Below, piece by piece: positions 1 to 10,000 of a DNA stretch of 64,000 nt (positions within the stretch are counted from its first letter, which is position 1; the number at the start of each line of letters is the position of its first letter). A program made the translations under genes and the position numbers. The notes under the pieces were generated by a model. That model saw nothing but the letters and a program-made list of their open reading frames with translations, was not told where the DNA came from and did no database searches. Source of the stretch: Bipolaris cookei (taxonomy: Eukaryota > Ascomycota > Dothideomycetes > Pleosporales > Pleosporaceae); contig NRSV01000027.1 of the NCBI GenBank assembly GCA_002286855.1, forward strand, positions 203,772 through 267,771. The letters run 5' to 3'.

Positions 1-304
1 TTGCTTCTGGTGGAGCTCTCCAGGTGCGACAGGCTCAGCAGCTTACTGCAGAGGCAGAAAGGGTGGTTGTAGAGGCTGAACAGGGTGAGAGCAGTCAGCG
101 ACGTCAGCGCGCGCCGCCGACGTGCACAAAGTGCCACGTTCAAGGTCACAAAAGAACTCAGTGTAGAGCTAAATAATAAATTATATTTTTTAAGTTTTAT
201 CTTCTTTTATCTTATTATTATGGATCAATTGCGCAGAATGTCAGGTTAAGTTTGGTGGGGTGGGCCACTTACTGGGGTGGGCCGCTTACTGGTGGAACAC
301 GTTA
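1..304 (+). mobile_element. 3' end of a pogo-family DNA transposon (zinc-knuckle lineage)
   Basis: An open frame from base 3 to the stop at 174-176 encodes the last 57 residues of a transposase. It is Gln/Glu-rich and ends in a CCHC zinc knuckle (CTKCHVQGHKRTQC), as in the second transposon at 634. After the stop comes an AT-rich UTR, then a terminal region with a tandemly repeated 17-18 bp motif (GGGTGGGCCACTTACTGG, then a GGGTGGGCCGCTTACTGG version). The element ends ..GGAACACGT followed by TA at 303-304. The reverse complement of this end (ACGTGTTCC..) matches the left end of the element at 22236, which supports assignment to one family. The 5' part lies outside the window. Confidence 0.75.
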
Positions 305-633
305 CCTGCTTAGGTGTCACGTAACTCGGGATTGATATCCAAAGGACAGCCCTCGGGCCCCCATCGGGTATCCCTCGGGCCAGCAAGGCCAAGAGCCCAT
401 ATAGTATAAAGCTACCATCCGATACTTGGGACAAACCCCAAGGATTCGTCTTAATACTATTCTTGATATTCTCATTCCCACCTGCCAAACCTCTCACACT
501 TGCCTGTTGCGCTAACGCTCTATATTAGCGTAACCTATTTACGATTACTTAGCTAGATCTTCTTTGTTCTTTCTAATTTATCTAAGCCTACAATAACTAA
601 CTATAATAAAATGTTACCTATTATAAAGCTAGT
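305..633. other. Intergenic spacer between two transposons
   Basis: No gene is recognised. A TATA-like stretch lies near 398-408 (CATATAGTATAAAG) and pyrimidine-rich sequence follows, so an eroded LTR is possible, but no TG..CA pair with matching 5-bp duplications was found. Confidence 0.3.
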
Positions 634-1716
634 TAACGTGGTTCACAAGCGAGCGAGCGTATTCCCACCAGCGCGTCAACGTTCAGACGAAAACGCAAGA
701 TGCCTCAACAACACAACGCCCAATCTACTTATACTGAAACAGATCTACAGCTTGCTCTTTCTAATATTAATTTTCAACGCGTTCAAAGTAGTTATCGTGC
801 TGCTAGAATATATAATCTTCCTGAATCAACTCTTAAGCATCGACGCGCCGGGAGACGCTTTCGACGCGACTGTGAAGCGAACTCAAAGCGCCTAAATAAG
901 CTAGAAGAGGAGGATATAGTAGAGCGTATTCTCGAAGAGTCTACACGAGGATTTGCGCCTACAAAGCCTGATGTTCGAGCAATGGCTAATAAACTCCTGC
1001 ATGAGCGCGCCAGCAACCCTGTTGGCAAGAACTGGGTTGACAACTTCGTTAAGCGAACTCCTGAGCTCAAAACCCGCTGGAGCCGTCCCTATGATCACTA
1101 GCGAGCTACCTGCGAGGACCCAGCAGCTATCCAGCGCTGGTTCGACTTAGTCCAGGCGACAAAGCAGAAGTGGGGTATTGTGGACGACGATATCTATAAC
1201 TTTGACGAAACTGGCTTCATGATGGGCAAGATATATCACAGTTAGTTATCACAGCGTCTGAAGGATATGGCAAGAAGAAGCGGATACAGCCAGGCAACCG
1301 TGAGTGGGTTACTGTGATCCAAGGCGTGGGCGCGTCGGGTCGCCGATTACTCTTCAAGAGGCTCTAGACGAATCAAACAAGCGTAAGAGCCGCAAGTGTC
1401 GATACGTGCGGACAGAAGGGACTTTCAATGTTGGTGAGATGCAAGAAGTATTAGCTGAACAGGCGGGTAGCAGTCGTGGCGACGGCGAGAGTGCGTCGAA
1501 GAGGGTGCGAGGAGAGAGGCGGTGCGGGCGTTGCAACCAGACTGGACACAACGCTCGTACCTGCGCAGTTGGGATAGATAGTGCAAGTAATAGTAGTGAT
1601 TCTGATAATTAATTTAGTATATCGCAATAGTCTATTGACTGTGATAAAAGTGCGTGATATTGTGTTGACGTTGACGCGCTGGTGAGACTTGTCCGACTCG
1701 CTTGTAAACCACGTTA
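634..1716 (+). mobile_element. Internally deleted pogo-family transposon with TA target duplication
   Basis: The left end (TA, then ACGTGGTTCACAAGCGAG) and right end (CTCGCTTGTAAACCACGT, then TA) are inverted repeats. Their similarity continues inward for about 50 bp, including the shared block CCACCAGCGCGTCAACG. TA dinucleotides at 634-635 and 1715-1716 are the expected Tc1/mariner-pogo target duplication. At 1.08 kb it is shorter than a complete element, because the catalytic core of its transposase has been removed. It probably could move only with a transposase supplied in trans. Confidence 0.85.
700..1612 (+). pseudogene. pogo/Fot1-like transposase, internally deleted
   Basis: The frame from ATG 700 encodes an N-terminal psq-type HTH and a CENP-B-like DNA-binding domain (RAGRRF, then NWVDNFVKRTPEL). 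A TAG at about 1099 interrupts it where relatives have CAG (a C-to-T change). The frame then resumes with the first catalytic Asp region (NFDETGF, near 1200). After a short shifted stretch (GNREWVTVIQG) there is a deletion, and the reading frame resumes at about 1340 with the C-terminal tail, including the zinc knuckle CGRCNQTGHNARTC and a Ser/Asp-rich end. The second and third catalytic Asp regions are missing, so it cannot be active. Confidence 0.8.
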
Positions 1717-1920
1717 TAGGTAAATTTATTAGTAAAATATAACACGATTGACTATACTAATATTAGAGATATATAGCGTAGTATAACGCACTACTACTAG
1801 CAAGCGAGCGTCTAATTTTCATCTTAGCTATCGCCATATTAACATATATCTTATTGTCAAAGTTCAAGGAACGTGGGCCTCCTATTCTAATTTAAATCGA
1901 ATTTAACCTAAGATCTAGCA

Positions 1921-2643
1921 TTAATGATTGGTGTGAACCTCTCGCTCACCGACTATACAGTCTAACCGCCAAGTCGAAACATGTAACCTTGTTCCGGTCT
2001 GGAGCGGAATCTGAGTGATATTTGGATTCCTTACTCGCTGGATGCAATGCTCCACATGCTCTACTGACCTCGACTGACTATCTAAGACATAAGGGCTTCT
2101 TTTTCTTGCATTTATTTGCTTAGCCCATATATATGCGCAATGCTGATAGTGAAAAGTCCCGTTTGTGTAGATGAATTTGTGATTTCCAAGTCTTGCTTCA
2201 GCCTCAGTCAGTGGCTTTAACCCATCTCGATCCCAGAAAAATGCAAAGTTGTTCTCTCTTAGAAAACGATCGGATAGTTCTTGATTGTAGCAGAGTGGAT
2301 GAACCCATCCAGACATCATGAGATCAAAAACACACCCGTTTTGTCGAGCTTGCTCTGCCGTGCGTCCACATTCTCCCATGCTGCTCGATGTCGCGTGAGC
2401 AGAGAAGAAGATGATGTTTACAGCTGATCCGATTCCAAAAATGATGAACGATATGATGAGAGCAATGCTGATGGCTCGATACTGCCATAATCTAGCAAAA
2501 CGATACGGATCTTGTTCGTTGAGCTTTTCGAAACAGTGGTTGGTTGATAGTGGTGCCCCATCATCATTGCTCCCATCAAAATTCGATGCTGAAAACTCAG
2601 AAGTATTTTCAAAATCGCCTAATAGAGCCACTCTTTGTTCCAT
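1921..2643 (-). CDS. UstYa-like (DUF3328) membrane protein, divergent subtype
   Basis: A 240-residue single-exon protein. A hydrophilic N-terminus of about 55 residues precedes one membrane span (about residues 56-80, AISIALIISFIIFGIGSAV). The lumenal part carries two H-x-x-H-C motifs (HYQHC near residue 168 and HVEHC near 197), the hallmark of UstYa family oxidases, which act on peptides or other secondary-metabolite intermediates. It shares with the gene at 7357 an extra signature absent from the three canonical copies here: a Cys, then CVFDxMMS, then CY followed by ELSxxFLRxNNF. It lacks the intron that the 7357 gene has after the first HxxHC. Substrate unknown. Family assignment is firm; pathway role is inference. 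Confidence 0.8.
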   Translation of the reverse strand: MEQRVALLGDFENTSEFSASNFDGSNDDGAPLSTNHCFEKLNEQDPYRFARLWQYRAISIALIISFIIFGIGSAVNIIFFSAHATSSSMGECGRTAEQARQNGCVFDLMMSGWVHPLCYNQELSDRFLRENNFAFFWDRDGLKPLTEAEARLGNHKFIYTNGTFHYQHCAYIWAKQINARKRSPYVLDSQSRSVEHVEHCIQRVRNPNITQIPLQTGTRLHVSTWRLDCIVGEREVHTNH

Positions 2644-3209
2644 CGGTAGAATATGTTAGAATGATATGTATCAAGATTGGGATCTGATGTAATTACCTCT
2701 AATGGCTAAGAAGTGGCTTAAATTTCGAACAGAGACTGAATGTCATCAAACCGTAGCTTAACAGTTGTTGGTTTGTTTATGCAGCTCGAATTGATGACGA
2801 GATTTTATATCGCCCTCGCGTGTGCACGAACACCAAGTATGACTAAATATAGACGAATGAAACTAGGTTTAAATTCCAGAGAATATTATAGACCTTTATT
2901 TTTTAAATAAATAAAATTATTTTAGATGCGTTAATTATTTTTGTTGTATTCTGCCGGGTTGCAGACATTGCCGCAACCTCGAAAGGTAAACCGAAACGTA
3001 CTAAATCTTTGAGGTAGACAATGCCCACTCAAAGCTGGATTGCGCGATGTGATATACGCAATTGATACATACGATAAATTGAGATTGATGGTATAAGAAT
3101 GCGTAAGTCCATCGCAAATTATTTACCACTACACTGCAGCAATCACAGTCTTCCAATACTCTTCCTCATATCATTACTTAGCAGTCCGCACCAACAAAAA
3201 TCATTCAAA
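2644..3209. other. AT-rich intergenic region
   Basis: This contains the upstream regions of the 2643 (-) and 3210 (+) genes, which are divergently oriented and could share control sequences. No repeat or RNA gene was recognised. Confidence 0.3.
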
Positions 3210-3464
3210 ATGAAGTTCACCATCGCCCTTGTTGCAGTATTTGCTGCCTTGACCTCTGCCACCGCTGTTTTCCCAAACAGGGCTCCTCGTGGCACTACAT
3301 GCGGCAACTATTGCGGCGGCGAGACGACCACGTGCTGCGAAACTGACGAAGGTTGCTGCTACCCTTGCCACGAAGGCTCCGATGCCGACTGTACTCCCGA
3401 GGTAATATGTTTACCTTTGAAATCAACGCAAAATTCAACTTACACTGCTTAGGTTACTGAATAA
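3210..3464 (+). CDS. Small secreted cysteine-rich protein (effector-like)
   Basis: Predicted exons are 3210-3401 and 3453-3464, giving 67 residues. The start at 3210 is chosen because a classical signal peptide follows it (MKFTIALVAVFAALTSATA). The open frame extends upstream to 3099, but that stretch is unlike a protein. The mature part is about 48 residues with eight cysteines arranged C-x3-C, CC, CC, C, C (CGNYC, CC, GCCYPC, DC). The 51-nt intron (GTAATA..TTAG) leaves a short last exon ending V-T-E-stop; without splicing the frame reads on to 3452. No family is recognised. The size, cysteine content and location next to transposons resemble plant-pathogen effectors, but it could equally be an antimicrobial peptide. 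Confidence 0.6.
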
Positions 3465-4266
3465 AGGTTTCTACCGTTGATTCGGGGTTTAGTTGGTTGA
3501 GTAATCTGTACATATCTCATCATCTACTAGGCGATCTACATTAACTCTCTTGCAGGCCTCTCGGATATCCTAATTGGATTATCATATTACTAGACGGGTG
3601 TGTTTGGGGTAATTCATAGGCTGGGACAATGTACGGTCTTGTCTTGGCTAGACAATAAGGTTTCGAAAGAATTTATCCCTTGATATCTAGGGCAAGGTCG
3701 TATATATCAATGTTATCTATAAACTCATCTTCTTTTACACCCTAAGTGATGATATCACTGCAAAACATGTTAACCGTGTTGGTCAACCTCGAAGCAGTTT
3801 GCTAGTAAATAGTAGGACTGTCCGTGTAAGTAAGGTGACAACGATCGGATAGCTCGGAAGCTCTACCCCGCACACAGCAGTGGGCAATCCCCACAATAGG
3901 ACCAAAGCAGAGAGCATAAGAAGAGAACCTTGTACGCACGTAGATAGGCAAGAAAATTTTTGAATACATACAGCTGTCTTTTTGGCAACCCTTCTGCATT
4001 CGTGCAAACCCTCTTTAGCCCCGCGCGCACATGCTTCGTACCTTGCTGTTTGCACCCGGTTCATGCTTATGCTAGCTAGCTACAGAGCCCATTCAACAAG
4101 GACACTTGTATCCTTTATTGCGTATACATCTATGCGATAATTTAAGGTACTTAAATTTCCGTATAAAATTAGCTAGGACAAGAGCCGATTTAATCTGGCG
4201 TTGGACCTTGCAATAGACCTGGTCGATAGTATTGATGGTTTTCGACCTTAACTTCTATAACGTGAC
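3465..4266. other. Intergenic, no recognised feature
   Basis: AT-rich sequence between the secreted-protein gene and the MITE. Short open frames on the minus strand (3783-4064) have no coding character or domain. Confidence 0.3.
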
Positions 4267-4690
4267 TGCATAGCGAGCGCGCCAGCTAAGCGAGCGCGCC
4301 ACCCTAAATCTCACCAAAAACCCCCAACTACAAAGGTCTATATCTCAACAACTATACATTAGAATTGTCTAGAAATCTATAAGTCTAATACTTGTAACAA
4401 TCTCGCTGTTACCTCAAGTTTTAAGACTATTCCAACATACAATTATACAAATATAGAAAAGTACGCTAGAATAATCCCTGTATTTCTGCTATCTCTTATT
4501 AAGTTTATTACTATTATAGCTATTGTTATGTAACTCTAACGTCTTTTTATTTATATAGATGCAGCCTTTATAACTACTGGATTTCTAGACAATTCTAATG
4601 TATAGTTGTTGAGATATAGACCTTTGTAGTTGGGGGTTTTTGGTGAGATTTAGGGTGGCGCGCTCGCTTAGCTGGCGCGCTCGCTATGCA
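4267..4690. mobile_element. MITE with perfect 111-bp terminal inverted repeats
   Basis: Bases 4267-4377 are the exact reverse complement of 4580-4690, with no mismatch seen over 111 bp. The ends read TGCATAGCGAGCG / CGCTCGCTATGCA, so TA dinucleotides lie three bases in from each end and may be the target duplication. Each arm holds a tandem motif (AGCGAGCGCGCCA twice, separated by GCTA). The 202-bp centre is AT-rich and has no open frame. It is a non-autonomous element, and the identical arms suggest recent insertion or arm homogenisation. Confidence 0.88.
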
Positions 4691-4984
4691 CACACGTTAG
4701 TTGATTGATCTCAAATAGCATTATATAATCTGTAGTACCAAATTTGCTGTGTTTGATTTTGAAATCGTTAAAGATAATAAGAACGTATAAAGAGAAAATT
4801 ATGCATTAAGTTTGCATATATTTTCACACCACGCATAGTAAACGCCGTTTTGTGTTGTAGTATAATCTTGAACCTGGGCTATCATCTGTGCTTTAATTCA
4901 ATTGTCATGGACTGACACAGTTATATTTTCTTTATTTATTGCATTTGTATTCCTCACCAATACAGGCCATCTCTCAACTACAGT

Positions 4985-6123
4985 ATGTCTTCACGTACGC
5001 GCTTCATGGAATATTTCAAAACTCATTCGTATCAAAACCTCAACAACGAGACTGTTGAAGATGAATTCCTTTCAAAGCAAAAAGAAAAACCCTCTATTTC
5101 TCAGAATATTGTAGTGCTCTACGCTACAATAACTTTTCTTCTCTTCACGCAGCTGTTGTCTATCGTTCATATAATCTCGAAAAACTCGAACCCTCCCATA
5201 GGGTCCTATGAAACAGGATTTTCAACTGAAATACGTACGTTTGGCTATTCAAAGCTCGACCTGGTTCGTTATCAGAATAACTCTAATGGAATATGCAGAC
5301 CCTAATGAAAATACACTCGCACTTCACAAAGTCAAGTTCTATGGCGGCGTAGTTTTTGATGAAAATGGTACCGTATCTTTGAGCTACGAGCCTGGACAGC
5401 CGGATTATTTCGGAACGCCTAGCTTAAGTGTAGAAACCGCTTGGGAAAAACTCCTGAACCGTATGTCTTCTCCTCCAATTCTACATCAACTCCCATGAGG
5501 TATTGAAGTATCGCTCAGATCGGTTCATCAAGGTGGAACCCAAGGACTGGCCAAAGGAAGCTGTCCGGCTTGGACAACAGGATCTCGTTGGGAGATCGTG
5601 GCGATTAGAGCAAGTCCACATCCATTTCTCCCTATGAATGGCAACAACCGTCTGACCACTATTAATGCTATCTAGGACGAGTGGCTTTCACGCACTGCAT
5701 TGTTTGGTTAGTATTAGATATACAGTGAAACTTCTTTGCACTAATTATACAAGAATTACGTCAGGAAGTCTCTTTCGCCAGAATATTATAAATCATACCG
5801 AGATAAACCAGAGCAAAGCTCAAAGAGCCTTTCTCATTCTGGTCATCTAAGTAAGCCACCATTTCTAGGTACTAAGAAAAAGCATGTAGGCTGATGAAGA
5901 TTTCGACTTAGAACATTGCTTAAGTCAAATTCATCAAAATATTATGTGTCACCTTGATATGACACCTACACCTCGAACGTGGCGTCCGGCGCCTGCTGGA
6001 CTTCGCGGGAAGGGCCTTTATCATGCAGATACAGACCAATGGCATGTATGCAGGAATTTTGAGGCCTTGAGAGACTGGATGTATCCGTTACAAGAGTTCC
6101 ATGACAAAAAGACCAAGCCATAG
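4985..6123 (+). CDS. UstYa-like (DUF3328) protein, six exons, possibly decayed
   Basis: Predicted exons are 4985-5234, 5299-5460, 5519-about 5597, 5676-5706, 5754-5850 and 5900-6123. Spliced, the protein has a cytosolic N-terminus, one membrane span (about residues 40-62), the family stretch YETGFSTEI, a FYGGVVFDENG segment, the first motif HALHC followed by LNYVRKSLSPEYY, and the second motif LEHCLSQIHQNIMCH, ending CRNFEALRDWM. Introns 1, 2, 4 and 5 have good donors and acceptors. The exon 3 to exon 4 join is uncertain, because only a weak donor (GTGGCG at 5598) keeps the frame, so the gene may be damaged there. In the second motif the first His of HxxHC is Leu (LEHC). Confidence 0.65.
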
Positions 6124-6294
6124 CTATTAGAAATGTTTGCAGTGCAACCTTATCTCAGGAAAACTGTTACATATTGGATCTATGATGTAGATGAGGTAGC
6201 ATAGTTAGTCGAACTGAACTTTTCTGAAATCCTAGATTCATATTCCAAAACTTCTTGTTTTGACTGAAACACATTGTAACATTTTGGAGTCTAC

Positions 6295-7071
6295 TTAAAC
6301 AGCCCGGGTTTCCATGAAAGTTTTGATTGAATTCCAATCACGGCAGGTGTGTACCACGTCCGATTGGACAAAACTTCTTCCATGCCCCTCATACCATATA
6401 ACCGGGATTGGTGTTAAATCAGCATGGCACATGAGCTGTTGTCTAATATGATCTATGCAATGGTCTCGATGGGCCCTATCCGGATATGCCAGTTTTGTTT
6501 TCTTGTTGAAATAATAGTCCCGATCGAGAGCTCTCCTTAGTTGTTCAAGACAATGTAGAGCGTGGAAAACATCCAGCCCAGTCAAATAGCCAACTCCTTT
6601 AGGGTGCAGATAAAGTCCATGAGATTTGCCAAAGGTCAGCTCGGCCTCCCTCTCTGTTATTGACATATATCGGCCTTTGATCAAACTTTCCCAGGCTTCA
6701 TCAATCGCTTTACTAGGTGGACCAACATAAATAGGTTCTGAAGGATTGTTGATGTGATATCCAGTGCCGTTATCGTGCCATCGAGGTCCTCCCCAAAACA
6801 TAGTCGGTTGCTCCTTTATGTACGGCTTGGCAGGGCCAAATTCTGTCGAGAATCCAGTGCCGAAAGATCCAGACTGTTGATAATCATTGGAACGACTCAA
6901 TTTCAGTGTCCAGAACAGAAGGAGTAGAGTACTGGCTCCGAAAATGCTGGCGAAAATCCATCCAGTATACAACAGCATATTTGTTGGCGGCTGCTGCTCT
7001 GATGCAACATAATGATCTTGGTCTTCATCCTGCTGTACACGTTTGTATGTGAGTTTGGGAAGAATGTTCAT
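6295..7071 (-). CDS. UstYa-like (DUF3328) oxidase, canonical
   Basis: 258 residues, single exon. The start at 7071 (MNILPKLTYKR) is preferred over an upstream in-frame ATG at 7149, because family members begin shortly before a polar N-terminus of about 30 residues and one membrane span (here about residues 32-58, LLYTGWIFASIFGASTLLLL). Family landmarks follow in order: GTGFSTEF, YVGPPSKAIDEAW, first motif HALHCLEQLRRAL, second motif HRDHCIDHIRQQLMC, and the terminal CRDWNSIKTF. Both HxxHC motifs are complete. It converges with the gene at 4985 and diverges from the gene at 7357 with a 285-bp shared upstream region. UstYa proteins are known to catalyse oxidative cyclisation of peptides; the substrate here is unknown. 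Confidence 0.85.
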   Translation of the reverse strand: MNILPKLTYKRVQQDEDQDHYVASEQQPPTNMLLYTGWIFASIFGASTLLLLFWTLKLSRSNDYQQSGSFGTGFSTEFGPAKPYIKEQPTMFWGGPRWHDNGTGYHINNPSEPIYVGPPSKAIDEAWESLIKGRYMSITEREAELTFGKSHGLYLHPKGVGYLTGLDVFHALHCLEQLRRALDRDYYFNKKTKLAYPDRAHRDHCIDHIRQQLMCHADLTPIPVIWYEGHGRSFVQSDVVHTCRDWNSIKTFMETRAV

Positions 7072-7356
7072 AATGGTTTGTGGATGATTACAATGCGACT
7101 GAAGGAAGTAAAGAAAAGTTGAATCATAATATTTGCATCGAGAAAGCATGAGGACTTGTGGACCTATAACTAAGATGCTCGGTCAAATTTCTTTGAACGC
7201 ACGAGCCAGCCTAACGATAGATTATTGTCATCAACCTAAGAATAAGCCTGATTTCGTTTCATTTAAACAACCAGACAAGATACAAATACCCTCTTCAATG
7301 ATAGTTCCCGCAACTACTTAACCATTCTGAATACTCTACTTTCTCCTACTTTCATC
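7072..7356. promoter_or_regulatory. Shared upstream region of two divergent UstYa-like genes
   Basis: The 285 bp between the start codons at 7071 (-) and 7357 (+) must hold both promoters. This would suit coordinated expression. No specific binding site could be assigned. Confidence 0.4.
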
Positions 7357-8103
7357 ATGGATCCCATTACAGATTTGGAAAAGCCATTGTTGAGATGTAA
7401 ATCCGGAGAAGAGCACTCGCGATCAGACGGAGGAGTCGCCCACTACCCATCTCATGAATCTCAGCGCATCCTACAAACGGAAATACGGTGGTCCTTATGT
7501 CTTCAGGTGGCTCTATTTTTGGTTATGCTATTCACATGGATATCGGTTTTGGTCTTGTATAAACACGACAGAAAGGTGTCACCTTTTGCTCTCATAAACC
7601 GAGGAAATTGTGGTTGGTCAGTTGCAGAAGCAAAAGCCAATGACTGCGTTTTCGACATTATGATGTCTTCTTGGATGCCAAGGCCTTGCTATGACCAAGA
7701 GCTATCTGAGAAGTTTCTTAGAGCTAACAATTTCACCTACTGGAAAACAAATCAAGGAGAAGAGGAAGTGACAGAGGAAGAGGTGCGGAAAGGAGAATTC
7801 GATGTTCTTTTCACACACGGAACTTATCATTCTCAGCATTGCCTGTCAGTATATTCAGCCAAACCTTTCGTGCGTCCACTAAATATGCAGAAATACAACA
7901 GTTACCTTTGGCAATTACAAATGAAAGCACAGAAATCAAGTGTCAGAGTCTTAGACTCAATCTCGAGGAGCCAGGAACACATTGCTCACTGTCAAAAACT
8001 TTTGACAGTCGACTTGTCAGAGCACATCTTATATCGACTGAGATCTAAAACAGGAACGCCCATACATGTGAAACCTCAAGAACAGTCATGTTGGGAGGGG
8101 TAG
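7357..8103 (+). CDS. UstYa-like (DUF3328) protein, divergent subtype with hidden intron
   Basis: Predicted exons are 7357-7844 and 7902-8103, giving 229 residues. The unspliced frame stays open through the 57-nt intron (GTCAGT..CAACAG), so a simple ORF call would insert 19 false residues. Splicing is supported because it makes the region after the first HC motif match the intronless paralogue at 1921: HSQHC-LYLW..VLDSISRSQEHIAHC against HYQHC-AYIW..VLDSQSRSVEHVEHC. One membrane span lies at about residues 46-68. It shares the CVFDxMMS and CY..ELSxxFLRxNNF signature with that paralogue. It converges with the gene at 8289. Confidence 0.8.
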   Translation: MDPITDLEKPLLRCKSGEEHSRSDGGVAHYPSHESQRILQTEIRWSLCLQVALFLVMLFTWISVLVLYKHDRKVSPFALINRGNCGWSVAEAKANDCVFDIMMSSWMPRPCYDQELSEKFLRANNFTYWKTNQGEEEVTEEEVRKGEFDVLFTHGTYHSQHCLSVYSAKPFVRPLNMQKYNSYLWQLQMKAQKSSVRVLDSISRSQEHIAHCQKLLTVDLSEHILYRLRSKTGTPIHVKPQEQSCWEG

Positions 8104-8288
8104 GAAGAGCCGGCCTTGTTTGGTGAAGATTGTTCGCGATGAAATGGACGCCTAAAGTCGGCCGGCTAATCAGTTCAGTTTTAAAAAAATCATATTAATT
8201 TGCGGGAACACTGTTTGGAAACCTTGTGATAATCTCTGCATGTATGAGGGGGAGAGGTTTTCACCTAGAAGATGCTTAATGTTTAAGT

Positions 8289-9324
8289 TTACTGAGAGTG
8301 TTCTGAAGAATGCAAAGGAATACGCGGTCGTCGAGGTACTGCAATTGTACCATTAAACCTTTCTTTTGAAAATTGGTGAAGCCTCTCGAAGTTCCTGCAT
8401 GTGTGAAGTTGCTTCGGATTGATGTATTGGCCACGGAGCTTGTGCCATTCACTAGGAGAGATGACAGAAGTGGCTTGGCACTGTATGACTTGTCTTAAGT
8501 GATCAATACAGTGTACTGAAATTCATGTTACTAACCAAACAATCAAGATAAGCTATCCTAGACTCACATTGATGTACCATTCCCCGATATTTTTCCTCTG
8601 GATACACATCTCGCCTCAATGCCTTCCTCAGTTGATTCAGACAATGTAGGCAATGGAATAAGTCTAAACTGTTGCCAAATCAGATTTTGCTAGAGAAAAG
8701 GAAGAAAATAGGTGAACCACTTACGTTCCAGTCCAGCCTCCTCTAATCCTATCTCTATATTTGTTTGCGTCGCTGCCCCAAAGCGTAATAGCTTCTTCTT
8801 CAGACACCGAAAAGTAATGTGATTCGCCACCTATGATTGCATCCCACGCTGCATCAATTTGGGGTGAGGGCTCGCCAACATAATCTGACGGACCAAGGAT
8901 TTCTTCGCCATGTGGGCTAAAGTCTACGCCTCCTGTGAAGATCCTTTGTGTGAGTTCGAATGTTTCCGAAGGCGCTATTGTATTTTTTATTAATAGCGTT
9001 CTTGTTGACGATGCTGGCATATCACTTACTCACAACCGTTTCTTCAGCAAATCCTGTCTCAAAAGAGCCCCAGTTATTCGTGTGCCGTCGATTTGCAAAG
9101 AGAGAGCCGGCTGAGAATACAAAACCGGTCCAAAGGAATGCAATGAGTACTCCAAGAATCAAAGTAGGGCGCTTTTTCTGCGTATCTCGAGATTTCTGGA
9201 GAGCCTCAGTTTTCTCTGCCTTCGGGAGTAAAAATGATTCGCTTTCTGCTATCGCTTCGGTCGTCGGTTGCCCATATGGTTGTTTCGTTCGCAATAGATT
9301 CCAAGAAAATAAGGATTTAGACAT
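8289..9324 (-). CDS. UstYa-like (DUF3328) oxidase, four exons
   Basis: Exons in transcript order are 9324-9030, 8974-8725, 8668-8568 and 8515-8289, giving 290 residues. All donors fit consensus (GTAAGT, GTAAGT, GTGAGT), introns are 52-56 nt, and each join restores the family sequence. In order: a long polar N-terminus, one membrane span (about residues 53-73, LILGVLIAFLWTGFVFSAG), SFETGFAEE, GGVDFSPHG, YVGEPSPQIDAAWDAI, first motif FHCLHCLNQLRKAL, second motif HQLHCIDHLRQVIQC, and CRNFERLHQF. Both HxxHC motifs are intact, so this is a plausible active enzyme. Confidence 0.85.
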
Positions 9325-10000
9325 TTTGAATGTTCTACCAAGGAACTTGAAAGCAAATGATATAGTGTTATGGTTAAAAGATATTTCACCCAGAGATCAG
9401 GTAATACATAGCCGAAGATGATGCACGGTTAGCATGAAACCTATTCCCTATCATATACGCGCAGAACAAATGAACTCGAACACCTGCAAGATCAGAAGAC
9501 CCTAGTCAGCTTTCCCAAGTATATAACAATGGTGCACCGACTATCCCCATGTTTCACACCTGGCAAGTAGCTGCAAACTTCATGTGGAGCTCCTCTAATT
9601 GTTTTCATGAATTATATATCTTGTGATTGTAGTTCATAGTGTTTTGGTATTTTCATCAGAATCATAGGAAGGTGGATTGTCAGAGTTTAGCCGTCTTGAC
9701 TTGATTTGACACGTACTCAAATTGAGCGTTATGCCTTGAAACAAAGAACGTTAGGGCCTGATCCCAACCACGTAAATAAGTGTAGAAAACCCTATTAGTT
9801 TTTCAAGTGCCTACATATGCGCGAAACGCTTCCACTTTGAGATGTGCAGGTGTTTTCATAGTGTTTTCAATTGAGGTAGCAGTTGCCCATTAAAAGAATG
9901 GCACATGTTGCGCCGAAGCGGGCAATCTCGGCAAAAAGTGATTGCATTGAATACGGGTGACGATTACGCCCTAAATGTCAGAATCCAAAACTGTAAAAGT
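9325..10000. other. Intergenic, no recognised gene
   Basis: Upstream of the UstYa-like gene at 9324 and ending at the next pogo fragment. No gene or repeat was recognised. Confidence 0.3.

Noticed and set aside
246..497. Minus-strand open frame at the left edge
   Set aside because: It overlaps the tandem subterminal repeat of a pogo element, has low-complexity composition and no domain.
1921..9420. Search for a RiPP precursor with tandem core repeats bounded by KR sites in the UstYa cluster
   Set aside because: No such repeat was found on either strand, so no precursor gene is called.
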